DNA of 64,000 nucleotides from Chryseobacterium carnipullorum. GTDB taxonomy: Bacteria; Bacteroidota; Bacteroidia; Flavobacteriales; Weeksellaceae. A model generated the notes under the pieces. That model had not been told where the DNA came from and searched no databases. It saw only the letters and a program-made list of their open reading frames with translations. Shown in pieces: positions 19,043-27,809 of this stretch (position 1 is its first letter; the number at the start of each line of letters is the position of its first letter). Both the position numbers and the translations under genes were made by a program. Location of the stretch: positions 62,001-126,000 of the forward strand of contig NZ_FRCD01000017.1 of NCBI RefSeq assembly GCF_900142785.1, read 5' to 3'.

Positions 19043-20506
19043 TTATCTATTTCTTTTTTTTCTTCGTTTTTTAAGTTCATTTTCAGCAGGGTCTCTTGCA
19101 GGGCCAGTACTTTTCATTAATTCAAAAAGCATTTCATTGACAGCTTTTTTAAATTCACCTCCTTCCTTATTTTCGCTTTGCTGCGCCGTTTGCAATTGAG
19201 GGTTTAGGAATTCCTGATATTTCTTTTCCCCAATCATTGGTTCCAATTCTCCGATGTAATGAAGTCTTGAATGAACGATGTAATATTTTCCATCCTCTGA
19301 TTTGATGATATTAACATCTTCTTTATTTTGGCTTTTCAGGTATTCTTTTACATCATCCCTTATAGCTCCAAATGTCTCCTTACTTTTCAGCTTTTTATTC
19401 TCAAAAAGCATAAAATCTTTTATTTCATTTTTCCTATTTCTATCTTTCAAAAACCTTTGCAGTACTACTTTAGTTTCATCATTTGGAATATTGTAATCCT
19501 TAAGACTTTCAAACAGTTTCTTATCCATTTTCTCCGAAGTGAATTCGAACAACTCATTCATTTTCATTATTTCACTTCCTTTATAAACTGAGCCTGTCTT
19601 GTGGTCAATGACCGTATAACCAAAAGGTTGAAAATCATCTTTATGATGGAATATTAAGTCTATCCCAAAAACATCTTTCAGCTTTTTCTGAAGTTCACTT
19701 TCGAATTCAATTATGGGTGTCCAATCAGCTTTTTGCTTTTCCTCGGGAAGCATCGCTTCCTGCTTTCTAAAATCCTCAACTTTGAAAACCTTATTGGAGT
19801 AAATATCCTTATATTTTGAAAAAATGGCTTTCAGTTGTTTTGTCCTTTTCCCATTTTTTCTACTATCAAAAACAATTTGGTCTCCTGATAATGTTCGCTC
19901 GATCACTCCGTTTTTTAAAATGGTCAAAGATTTTGCATCATTTGTGTTTTTGCCCAGTTTATAGCCATTTCTGTTAAGTAAAGTTTCAAACTGATTGAGA
20001 GAACTCATTTTGTATTTCAACAGTTTGTTCAATACTTCCTCCGATTTGATTCCGTAAAGTTTTTCGAGAGTATTAGCTAAAGCTTTTTGAGCTTTTAACT
20101 TTTCGTAACTGTCATTAATTTTCTTTCCAGTCTGTTTATCTACTCGAGTTGTAACAATATGAATGTGATTGTTCTCTGTGTCATTATGGAAAGCCACAAT
20201 AAATGGTTGTTTTCCGTATCCCAATGCATCCATAAAGTCATCAGCAATTTTTGTAAGTTCTTCTTTTGAATGTTCCCTGAACTTGGTCGAAATTGTTGCG
20301 TGAAATTGAGGCTTAATTACTCTTTTATTTCCAGCCGAAATAGCTTTTAAATAATCTCTTACTTGCTGCTTATCACTATTTTCATTAATAAATGATGGAA
20401 AGTTTTTCATCATCATCAACTCCCCTTTTCCTTTGTCTATTTTTTTATCATTGTAATTAACTCCTGGAAAGTCAGATCCAGCTGGATTCATTATTTTAAC
20501 AATCAT
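19043..20506 (-). CDS. mobB: MobB-type relaxase (MOBP-like)
   Basis: A 487-residue relaxase. The histidine metal-binding motif is visible as AFHNDTENNHIHIVTTRVD near residues 105-123, with H107, H114 and H116. It is preceded by IKPQFHATIS near 64-73 and a conserved N-terminus (NPAGSDFPGVNYNDKKI). Such relaxases nick at oriT through an N-terminal tyrosine and pilot the strand into the recipient. Its ATG overlaps the stop of mobA by four bases, so the pair is translationally coupled. The C-terminal ~200 residues are Lys-rich. Confidence 0.9.
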   Translation of the reverse strand: MIVKIMNPAGSDFPGVNYNDKKIDKGKGELMMMKNFPSFINENSDKQQVRDYLKAISAGNKRVIKPQFHATISTKFREHSKEELTKIADDFMDALGYGKQPFIVAFHNDTENNHIHIVTTRVDKQTGKKINDSYEKLKAQKALANTLEKLYGIKSEEVLNKLLKYKMSSLNQFETLLNRNGYKLGKNTNDAKSLTILKNGVIERTLSGDQIVFDSRKNGKRTKQLKAIFSKYKDIYSNKVFKVEDFRKQEAMLPEEKQKADWTPIIEFESELQKKLKDVFGIDLIFHHKDDFQPFGYTVIDHKTGSVYKGSEIMKMNELFEFTSEKMDKKLFESLKDYNIPNDETKVVLQRFLKDRNRKNEIKDFMLFENKKLKSKETFGAIRDDVKEYLKSQNKEDVNIIKSEDGKYYIVHSRLHYIGELEPMIGEKKYQEFLNPQLQTAQQSENKEGGEFKKAVNEMLFELMKSTGPARDPAENELKKRRKKRNR

Positions 20507-20865
20507 TTTGAAAGCAAAGAATAAATGTTTTCAAATATTTTGTTCTGCTCCTTTTTTAGAATTATCATTTCTGAAAGCTTTTCAGAAAAAACTTTTAACT
20601 CTTCTGAACCGATGAATTTTTGCGCATTTACAATCTTAGCAACCTGATTGATATTGGTCTCAATCTTTACAAAAACATTATCTTGTTTTTCGATGAATTC
20701 GAGAACCTTTCTTCTATCATCATCCAAAATCCTGTTTTCGACAGAATTGATGATTAAACTTGTAAGCGAAATATTTCTTGTATCGCATATTTTTTTCCAT
20801 TCTTGCTTTTTCTGATTACTGATTCTAAAAATGATAGTCTTATTCTCGGTTTCAATCGGACTCAT
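20503..20865 (-). CDS. mobA: MobA-type relaxosome accessory protein
   Basis: A 120-residue protein with an N-terminal ribbon-helix-helix-like segment (KTIIFRISNQKKQEWKKIC then NISLTSLIINSVENRIL) and a C-terminal helical part. This is the usual architecture of the small oriT-binding partner of Bacteroidota relaxases (MobC/MobA type). It binds oriT and positions the relaxase. It starts the mobA-mobB pair, with a four-base overlap. Confidence 0.8.
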   Translation of the reverse strand: MSPIETENKTIIFRISNQKKQEWKKICDTRNISLTSLIINSVENRILDDDRRKVLEFIEKQDNVFVKIETNINQVAKIVNAQKFIGSEELKVFSEKLSEMIILKKEQNKIFENIYSLLSK

Positions 20866-20897
20866 TTGAAATAGTAAATAGTTTCATTCAGGTATAT

Positions 20898-21221
20898 CTA
20901 AATTGGAATAAAAATTAGAGCAGCAATTGCTAAAGCGCCTACAAAAACAGAATTCAATATTTTCCATTTCTTCATTTGCCTAATGCTTGCTTTCTCAAGG
21001 ATAATCTGTTCTTTCTTAGCCGAAATTCCATAGATACAATCTTTATCAAATCCCGTGATTTTTAGATTAAGTACTTTTGCATTAAAATCTTGAACTTCAT
21101 AGCTTCTGCCAACTTCTATTGAACTTTCAATTAATGGTTTCCCAGGATTAGCTACTATGGTTTTGCAGGAGGTCAATGAAATGCATAATAACAGAATTAA
21201 AAATATTTGGTAATTTTTCAT
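20898..21221 (-). CDS. Small lipoprotein with C-terminal membrane segment
   Basis: I chose the ATG at 21221 because it places a lipobox directly after the start: MKNYQIFLILLLCISLTSC, with the Cys at residue 19. The mature part is short (VGRSYEVQDFNAKVLNLKI) and ends in a hydrophobic segment (ILNSVFVGALAIAALIFIPI). A longer frame to 21287 would spoil the signal and overlap the next gene. No family recognised. It lies between the mob genes and the secreted surface proteins. Confidence 0.6.
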   Translation of the reverse strand: MKNYQIFLILLLCISLTSCKTIVANPGKPLIESSIEVGRSYEVQDFNAKVLNLKITGFDKDCIYGISAKKEQIILEKASIRQMKKWKILNSVFVGALAIAALIFIPI

Positions 21222-21258
21222 TGGTCTATTTTCTAAGTATAATTGAATTCGCTGTGCA

Positions 21259-22350
21259 TTAAAGTGCTTCCCAATTTGCCACACCATTTACACTCTTTAG
21301 AACATAGCTTCCTACAGGTGGAGGTTGAGGAATAAATTCTGTTGCAAAACCAAATGATCCATCAGATTTAGCCACTACTCTTTTCGTATATGAAGAATCG
21401 TTATCTGCATTAGGCATTTGTGAAGGCGTGACACTTAATTTTCCATTGATGTTTAGCCATCTTTCAGAAAAATCCCCCGAAATCAACGCGAATTTGTAAT
21501 CCGTATAATTATTCGTAATACTATCCCAAAAGTTGGTTGAACTTGTTGTGACGGGGGTTGAATGTATAGCGAGTTTGTTACTAACACTTCTGTTACCAGT
21601 GGCAGGACTTCCTGCTCCTGTACCAATGAAGATATTATTGGAACCTGTTCGGTTTCCTGTACCTGACAAATATCCTATCGATATATTATCATTCCCGGAA
21701 GTGATATATGACATTGCTCCTGCTCCGATTCCAATATTTCTGCTTCCTGAAATTGTTCCGTTTACAATGCCATTTAATGCCGAAACACCTGCTCCATAAT
21801 TCAATTTCCCTGTAATTTCTCCCTGAGACATTGCGTAAAAACTAGCAGAATTTCCTTTTCCTGAAGTAATCTTAGAATCTGTCGCAACGATGGAATTATA
21901 CTCGCCTGTAATTTGACCTCGGGAATTTCCAAGTGTATAATTTTCCTTACTATCAAAATCAAGATGGAGATTACTTTTGACAACAAGTTCTACTGTTGAA
22001 GAATTTCCTCTGAGAGCAACATTATTTAGAGGGTCTTCTTGAGTAAAAGGTATCCACGCACTACCATCAAAATAATATAAACCTGATTTTGTAATATGAA
22101 TCACTTGGCCAACTAAATTTGTCGCAGGTAACGTCACAAAGACTATAGTTCCCTTTTTTGCAGTTGAATAAGTTTTTGCTGCGAGTTGTTCTCCCGTAAT
22201 ACGCGGTGGAATAATTCCATCATAATGATTAGTATCATTGGGTTTGCCTACAACTTCTAATGTTGCTTCTGGTGTTTGGGTATTGATTCCGACTTGAGCG
22301 TGAACAGCTATACCAAAAAAGGACAAAAAAAGATAAATAAGTGTTTTCAT
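21259..22350 (-). CDS. Secreted surface protein with GIN-type N-terminus and YadA-head-like repeats
   Basis: From the ATG at 22350 it has a signal peptide (MKTLIYLFLSFFGIAVHAQ) and then the common flavobacterial opening QVGINTQTPEATLEVVG and DGIIPPRITGEQL. The middle (about residues 190-255) holds glycine/asparagine-rich repeats such as SRNIGIGAGAMS and SNNIFIGTGAGS, like the beta-roll heads of trimeric adhesins and tail-fibre-like proteins. The C-terminus reads SVNGVANWEAL, a typical end for this class. The first ~110 residues are close to the next gene. A role in cell-surface contact is inferred. Confidence 0.7.
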   Translation of the reverse strand: MKTLIYLFLSFFGIAVHAQVGINTQTPEATLEVVGKPNDTNHYDGIIPPRITGEQLAAKTYSTAKKGTIVFVTLPATNLVGQVIHITKSGLYYFDGSAWIPFTQEDPLNNVALRGNSSTVELVVKSNLHLDFDSKENYTLGNSRGQITGEYNSIVATDSKITSGKGNSASFYAMSQGEITGKLNYGAGVSALNGIVNGTISGSRNIGIGAGAMSYITSGNDNISIGYLSGTGNRTGSNNIFIGTGAGSPATGNRSVSNKLAIHSTPVTTSSTNFWDSITNNYTDYKFALISGDFSERWLNINGKLSVTPSQMPNADNDSSYTKRVVAKSDGSFGFATEFIPQPPPVGSYVLKSVNGVANWEAL

Positions 22351-22410
22351 TTTATTATTGTTTTTAGAATCGATATTTCTATTTTTAAATATAATTGACA
22401 TTAAAGTTTG

Positions 22411-23202
22411 TCATCTTAAGTGTGGTCTTATCCAACTGGAATAGCCTTGAAATGATCCAATTAAATTTGAGGAGATATAGCTAAAATTGACTGATGGAAT
22501 GTAGATACTTTTATTTTGAAAATAAATAGGAATTATAAATGTTGGATTCTCTTCTGTATGGAGAAAAGCAATATCAGTTGGAAAATAACCAATTTCATTA
22601 CATATACCAGAAATATCTATTTTGACATCTTGATCAACATTATTAAAATCAGTCTTCTTTGAGATTTCGAGTTTAATATTTATAATTCCATCAATTTTTT
22701 TGAAGACAATCGAGCCTTTCAAACCTCCAATTTTTTTTGTTCCAATTTTGTAATATTTTGTTGAAGTTAAATAGGTATATTTATCTTCCCATAAGTCAAT
22801 GGGTTCATTCCATTTCGATTCCGCTGTTAACATATCATCATTAGTATCGTCAAAAGTCAATATGATTCTGTACTCGACTGCTCGTTGTTTTTTTAAAAGT
22901 GCTTGCCACATATGCCCGTCAAAATAATACAGTCCTGATTCTTCAACATTTACTACCTGTCCCAACAAATTTGTTGATGGAGTTGTTACAAATACTACTG
23001 CACCATTTTTTGAAGTGGAGTATTTTTTTTTTGAAAGCTGATCGCCTGTAATACGAGGAGGAATTATGCCATCATAATGATAAGAATCACTTGGTTTTCC
23101 TACAACATCCAAAGTAGCTTCTGGTAATTTGGTATTAATTCCGACTTGTCCCCGAATAGTTATGACTATAAATAGCATAAAAAAATAAAAAGGTATTCTC
23201 AT
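22411..23202 (-). CDS. Secreted paralogue of the preceding surface protein with a different C-terminus
   Basis: From the ATG at 23202 the signal peptide is MRIPFYFFMLFIVITIRGQ, followed by VGINTKLPEATLDVVG and DGIIPPRITGDQL. These closely match the neighbouring protein through LYYFDGHMWQALL (~residue 110). After that the sequence has no repeats and resembles a compact beta-sandwich-like domain. The two genes are a tandem duplication that kept the N-terminal module and swapped or diverged the C-terminal part. A weak -7-like box (CAACTTTG on the - strand) lies ~30 bases upstream of the start. Confidence 0.65.
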   Translation of the reverse strand: MRIPFYFFMLFIVITIRGQVGINTKLPEATLDVVGKPSDSYHYDGIIPPRITGDQLSKKKYSTSKNGAVVFVTTPSTNLLGQVVNVEESGLYYFDGHMWQALLKKQRAVEYRIILTFDDTNDDMLTAESKWNEPIDLWEDKYTYLTSTKYYKIGTKKIGGLKGSIVFKKIDGIINIKLEISKKTDFNNVDQDVKIDISGICNEIGYFPTDIAFLHTEENPTFIIPIYFQNKSIYIPSVNFSYISSNLIGSFQGYSSWIRPHLR

Positions 23203-23293
23203 TTCGTTTTTTTGGTTAACATTTCTTCTGCAAAGTTGGGACATCAAAACCTTGAAAACAATAGTGTTAATGGGAGCTGGGCTAAATAAGATG

Positions 23294-23356
23294 AATCTGG
23301 ATGATTCTGGAATCTATGGAGATTAAAAAAGAATAATCTGGATTAATCTGGAATCT
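23294..23356. repeat. 22-bp direct repeat pair, 41 bp apart
   Basis: AATCTGGATGATTCTGGAAT at 23294 and AATCTGGATTAATCTGGAAT at 23335 (each followed by CT) differ at two bases. Each unit itself contains two AATCTGG/ATTCTGG half-repeats, which suggests protein-binding sites. They lie ~90-155 bases upstream of the second secreted-protein gene. Confidence 0.55.
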
Positions 23357-23424
23357 TAAACCTAATTTCACAGAAAACAAAAAAACAAGTTCCGCAATTT
23401 TTTTACCCTTTTTGAAGAAAAAGG

Positions 23425-23481
23425 CAAGATTGTCTTTGTATATCAAACTTGAAAAGTTTGTATATACAAAGACACATCTTG
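23425..23481. repeat. Long inverted repeat (arms ~26-28 bases, very short loop)
   Basis: The left arm begins CAAGAT-TGTCTTTGTATAT and the right arm ends ATATACAAAGACACATCTTG. The arms match except for two small bulges, meeting at AAACTTGAAAAGTTT. A structure this long with almost no loop can form a cruciform or a strong RNA hairpin. Candidate roles are an oriT hairpin, a terminator, or a MITE-like insertion. Confidence 0.6.
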
Positions 23482-23677
23482 CTCAAAAAAGCTGCTTATT
23501 TTTCGGAATCCTGAAAAGTAATTTATAGTATTGATAATCAGTAAGTTTTATTGTTTTTATTGGGAAAGTGTAAAAGTGAAGTCTTTAAGTATGAAAGAAA
23601 AATAATAATTGCTTGTAAAGTGAGAATTTACCTATAGTATTGTAAATCAAAATGTAATGATTTTAACCTATACTTAT

Positions 23678-23893
23678 TTCACGCAGGTGACCTGTATCTA
23701 ATTTACGCAGGTATGAGATTGCAACTGTATTCGTATTACGCAGGTTCGATTATTAATATTGTCCTATTATATGTTGATGACCTGTATCTGATTTACGCAG
23801 GTATGAACTCTAGCTGTACTTATTTTACGCAGGTTTGATGATTGGGATCCTTTTTTTATGCAGACAGCATGTATGTAATCTACGCACGTATTA
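23678..23893. repeat. Array of TTTACGCAGGT iterons with a 90-bp higher-order period
   Basis: The core ACGCAGGT preceded by TTC/TTT/ATT appears at 23678-23688, 23701-23712, 23735-23745, 23791-23802 and 23823-23834, with degenerate copies (TACGCACGT) near 23880. A longer unit, GACCTGTATCT(A/G)ATTTACGCAGGTATGA, starts at 23689 and 23779, exactly 90 bases apart. Each unit carries ACCTG and CAGGT as inverted halves. The array is too irregular for CRISPR and fits iterons or relaxosome/Rep binding sites. Confidence 0.6.
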
Positions 23894-24222
23894 TGAGTTG
23901 AAACGAAATTGTTTAAAAGACATTCATACCCCAAAACTAACAATTAATCACTAATAATGGTTAGACGAGTGAAAATAGACGCAATATTGGATATTACATT
24001 TTACTGAATAAAAACATTCTTAAAAATCAATATTCAATACTATCACAATGAGTTATTCAATAAGTTGCAGAGTAAAAGATTCATTAAGAGTAAAGAGATA
24101 GAGACCATTTGGTAGCTGGTAAAACTAAAAAATTTAAATTGATAGAGTTATTGGCAGCGATAACACCATTAGGATAAGATTTATAGGTCTGGATTTCAAA
24201 AAATCGTATATTGAAAACGGTA

Positions 24223-24894
24223 TTAATTTACAATTACCCACAAATGGGTCAAATTAACATCACCATCTTCTCTATGCGCAGTAGATCCTAAGTAACTAAA
24301 ATCTGTATTAGATTCTAATTCCGATAAAATTTCATCATTTTTCCAATTCTTATCTGTTTGTGCCAATTCCCTAATCCAACTATTAACTGTAGTCATCCAA
24401 TGGTTAGAACTTTCTTTTTCTACAAAACCTAGCAAACCACACTCATAAATACCTTTGCCGTGTTTTTCAGTTTTATATCTCTGTATTCCCCCATTATTAT
24501 TATCTCCGATCACATATTCTTTTTCTCTTGATTTTTCAGGAGATGGCAACCGTTTACTTTCTACCGAAAAAAGAGACGAAGTTGAAACATTTTGTTCATT
24601 TGGATAAAAATAAAAATCTGAAAAACCTTTGCTTAAATTTGTAATATCACGGTATTGTCCGTTAATATTAAATGGATAATCATATTTTCTAATTAGGATT
24701 TGAGCTTGTTCGATATAAATTTGCGTAAAATCATCTTCATTTAGTTTTCTCTTTTTATAGAAATCAGAAACTACATATGACTTGAAATGTGGTACAACAG
24801 ATTTCATCAGCTTACTGATAAGCAAAATAATATTAGTATTTGGAATACTAATCTGAGGATTGGATTTATTATATAAATTTTCCTCCGCTATCAT
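24223..24894 (-). CDS. Predicted PD-(D/E)xK restriction endonuclease (223 aa)
   Basis: The sequence KGFSDFYFYP (D93) followed by SLFSVESKRLP (E112, K114) fits the D...ExK core of the PD-(D/E)xK fold, and an acidic helix (IYIEQAQIL, E62) precedes it. The gene overlaps the methylase gene upstream by four bases (ATGA), so the two are made together. A nuclease coupled to an N6-adenine methylase is the expected make-up of a restriction-modification or related defence unit. The nuclease call is from motif pattern only, and the whole family is not one I can name. Confidence 0.6.
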   Translation of the reverse strand: MIAEENLYNKSNPQISIPNTNIILLISKLMKSVVPHFKSYVVSDFYKKRKLNEDDFTQIYIEQAQILIRKYDYPFNINGQYRDITNLSKGFSDFYFYPNEQNVSTSSLFSVESKRLPSPEKSREKEYVIGDNNNGGIQRYKTEKHGKGIYECGLLGFVEKESSNHWMTTVNSWIRELAQTDKNWKNDEILSELESNTDFSYLGSTAHREDGDVNLTHLWVIVN

Positions 24895-27809
24895 TCTGTT
24901 TTTAAATTTGAAAGGTCAGAGAAACATTTATCCGCATCACGATATGCTGTAGAAGAGAGCCAGTACCTATATTGATTAGGTTTTATAAAAACAACAGTAT
25001 CCTTTTGAGGATATAATTTTATTATTCTATTAACGGAAAGATGTGCAGATATTTCGTTATTTGTAAGTCCTTCAATATTTAGTGCAGAAAAGTCTTTACT
25101 GAAATTCGGCTCTTTATTTTCGCTGTCGTACTTAAAGACAGTTGCAATTAATGAGTTTTCAAGTTGAATAACGTCAGACAATCTGAATTTACGATTATTA
25201 TCTTCATAAATTGTATTTAATGCTCGTGAAAATTCAGCACCATAATTACCTATAATTTTTTTAATATTTTTATCTCCTGTAATTTTGCTTATAGCTTTTG
25301 AATTTTCACCACGTCTAAGAAAATCCTGCGTATAGTTATTGACATCATTTATTGTATTTATATCAAATGAAGATAAAGGAAAATCAAAAAAAGGCAAAAA
25401 CATTAGATCTTTTTTCAACAATGCCGTATTAAGATTTATAAGCACCTGTCCGCTACAAGAAAAAATCAAAAATCTGAATAATTCGTTTTTATTATCGAAT
25501 GTCTCTTTTATTTGTTGAAGTACTTTTATTGATCCAGAAATGCCAATAATTTTATGTTGGAAAGAAAAGTCATAGTTGTTTAGGTGAATTGGAATTTTTA
25601 CGTGACCTGTATTTTCTTTGATTAAAATATTAGGAGCTTTAAATATTAATTCGTTTGGAATTTTCTCAAATTTTTGACTTCTTGAAATATCCTTTAATGA
25701 TTCTATAATTATTTCATTTTCATTTATAGCTTCTGTCGGAAGAGTTTTTAAAGAATAAATAAATTCAGGATTCAAATTCCCATTTGAACCTATTTTAAAA
25801 CCTTCTCCAAAAACACAATCGTTTTCCTTAAGAAATTCTTCAAAAGATTTACAATTATTTGCTTTCTCTACAAGATTTTTTATTCTTCCACCTCCGAGTA
25901 AATTATTTTTCCAGATAAACTGATTATTAATAGCTGTTTCCCGGTTTACAAAATGCAAATCGTAATCATCTATTTCGAAAACAATTCTTTCCTTGGTTGC
26001 CTTAGTCCTTCTAAATGTTAGGTGTAAAATATTTTTACTAAAATCTGGTTTTTCATTTTTGATAAATATAGCTGCAGAACCGACTCTTGCCCCATTATCC
26101 CACAGAGATTTACCTTCAGCTAAGGCAGTAAAATCTAAAATTTGAACTGCATTGTAGTTTGAAAACAAAACTTTCTTGTAATCATTGGAAGTACTATTAT
26201 ATAACAAGCCAGATGATTTAATAATCAAACAAACCAATCCTTTGTCTTTTAAAAAACTAAATGATTCCGAAAGAAACTTTAAAGCAATTTGTCCTTGTGG
26301 AATTTTTGTTTTTTTATTATTGATTTCCCATACGTTTGAATAGCTTGAAATTGCACCTGTTTTAAAAGGAGGATTACCAATTACCAAATCAAATTTTTTG
26401 TTTTCAATGGATTTGCATTCAAAAAAATCAGAATGAATTAAATTCTCTTCGGTTAAATCATCAAATCGTAATTCGTTGATGATTTTCACGGGATTTAATT
26501 CATTGCACAAAGCTAAACTTAAACTAAAAGAAGCTAATCTAACAGCTTGCTCTTCTTTATCTACTCCATAAATATTTTTTAATATCGATTTCAAAATTGC
26601 AATATTAGGAGTCTTCATATTATTTTGAAGTCTCCAAATCTGAACTAATCGTTTAAAGCCGACAACTAAGAAAATTCCTGAACCACAGGCGGGGTCTAAA
26701 ATCGAGTAACTTTTTAAGTCAAAATCTTTATATCTTTTTAACGGAATACACTCATCAACTAACAATTTGGCTAAATGTGAAGGTGTGTAATAGAGGCCTT
26801 TTTCTTGTTTATCTTCTCCCAAAAATTCCTCATATAAACGACTAATCAGCTCAACGGGTATCAACTTAAACTCGAAATACCTCCAATCTGGAAAGTCAAT
26901 TTCAAGCTGCTCAGAACCCAAACTCGTTTTATCTGTTGCTAATAGGTCAGCAACGATTGATAAATCTAATGTCTTAAGTTGTTTTTGTTCCTCATCTTCC
27001 CATTTAAATACATTTCCATTGAAATCTGTATTTAAGTCTGAAAGAAGTTCAGCAAATTTACCCTTCTGCTTCAATACTTCATTAAAAGTGCTCGCATTAT
27101 CGTATTTCTGGAAGTATTTTTTTGATAATAATTTATTGCCTTTATTATCGATTCTCTCTTCCAAATACTTTATTAAAATTGCTTGAATAATAATCTTATT
27201 GACTATTTCAGAAGATGCATCTTCAAACTCTTTTGTTAGCCTATTTGCAACAAAACGAATATTATCTATCAACTTATCGTAAGCAGAGTTTTGAAATTTA
27301 AATTTATTTTTCAGCTCCTCTTGTTCCCAAAAAATACCACTTTTAATTTTTATAGCAAATTGCTCGTTGTATAGATTGTTAACTGTGCCAGCTAATTGTA
27401 AATCCTTTATTAAATATTCTGGTTTGTAATCTTTCGTTACGTGTTTGGTACAGTCAATAATTTTTATTTCGGTGTTGTAAAACACACAAGCTAAGGGAGC
27501 TTCTCCACTACTCCATATCCGTGTTTGGATATCAGCTATCTCATTTTCTTCTGCTTCCTCAAAATTTCTGTCTGTGAAATCAAACAAATAAACTTGGGGC
27601 TTATAACTTCCGGTGATCTGTCTACGCAGATAAACCGCGGAAACCTTGAGCTCATTTGCTTTTTCAATATGAAATTGAATTTCTGGGTCAGATATTGAGC
27701 TTTGTTTATTTGTTAAATACAGACAATCGTCTTCCATAACAAAACCAAGTTTTGCTATGTCTTCTAGGAAATCAGTATTTTTAACTTTAGTATTATCCAC
27801 GTTAATCAA
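24891..27809 (-). CDS. N6-adenine DNA methyltransferase of a restriction-modification-like module (972 aa)
   Basis: A large Eco57I/type IIG-like methylase. Motif I is ILDPACGSGIFLV near residues 370-382 and the catalytic motif IV is VIGNPPF near 476-482. The lead-in EKGLYYTPSHLAKLLVDE near 336-353 is also typical. The N-terminal ~150 residues form a separate mixed domain and the C-terminal half would hold target recognition. The separate small nuclease gene downstream (four-base overlap) probably supplies cutting. GC is low, like the defence island, suggesting acquired cargo. The function could also be a BREX- or DISARM-like methylase, but no partner genes for those are present. Confidence 0.85.
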   Translation of the reverse strand: MINVDNTKVKNTDFLEDIAKLGFVMEDDCLYLTNKQSSISDPEIQFHIEKANELKVSAVYLRRQITGSYKPQVYLFDFTDRNFEEAEENEIADIQTRIWSSGEAPLACVFYNTEIKIIDCTKHVTKDYKPEYLIKDLQLAGTVNNLYNEQFAIKIKSGIFWEQEELKNKFKFQNSAYDKLIDNIRFVANRLTKEFEDASSEIVNKIIIQAILIKYLEERIDNKGNKLLSKKYFQKYDNASTFNEVLKQKGKFAELLSDLNTDFNGNVFKWEDEEQKQLKTLDLSIVADLLATDKTSLGSEQLEIDFPDWRYFEFKLIPVELISRLYEEFLGEDKQEKGLYYTPSHLAKLLVDECIPLKRYKDFDLKSYSILDPACGSGIFLVVGFKRLVQIWRLQNNMKTPNIAILKSILKNIYGVDKEEQAVRLASFSLSLALCNELNPVKIINELRFDDLTEENLIHSDFFECKSIENKKFDLVIGNPPFKTGAISSYSNVWEINNKKTKIPQGQIALKFLSESFSFLKDKGLVCLIIKSSGLLYNSTSNDYKKVLFSNYNAVQILDFTALAEGKSLWDNGARVGSAAIFIKNEKPDFSKNILHLTFRRTKATKERIVFEIDDYDLHFVNRETAINNQFIWKNNLLGGGRIKNLVEKANNCKSFEEFLKENDCVFGEGFKIGSNGNLNPEFIYSLKTLPTEAINENEIIIESLKDISRSQKFEKIPNELIFKAPNILIKENTGHVKIPIHLNNYDFSFQHKIIGISGSIKVLQQIKETFDNKNELFRFLIFSCSGQVLINLNTALLKKDLMFLPFFDFPLSSFDINTINDVNNYTQDFLRRGENSKAISKITGDKNIKKIIGNYGAEFSRALNTIYEDNNRKFRLSDVIQLENSLIATVFKYDSENKEPNFSKDFSALNIEGLTNNEISAHLSVNRIIKLYPQKDTVVFIKPNQYRYWLSSTAYRDADKCFSDLSNLKTE

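Larger units (their letters stand above)
23203..24222. other. Repeat-rich non-coding kilobase between mob and restriction genes
   Basis: No gene is visible here. It holds a 22-bp direct repeat pair (23294-23356), a long perfect-looking hairpin (23425-23481) and an array of TTTACGCAGGT repeats (23678-23893). The rest is AT-rich without obvious structure. Such a cluster near relaxase genes is a candidate oriT or replication/regulatory region. Confidence 0.6.

Noticed and set aside
23678..23893. CRISPR array
   Set aside because: Repeat units are short and degenerate, with an overlapping 90-base duplication; no cas genes nearby.
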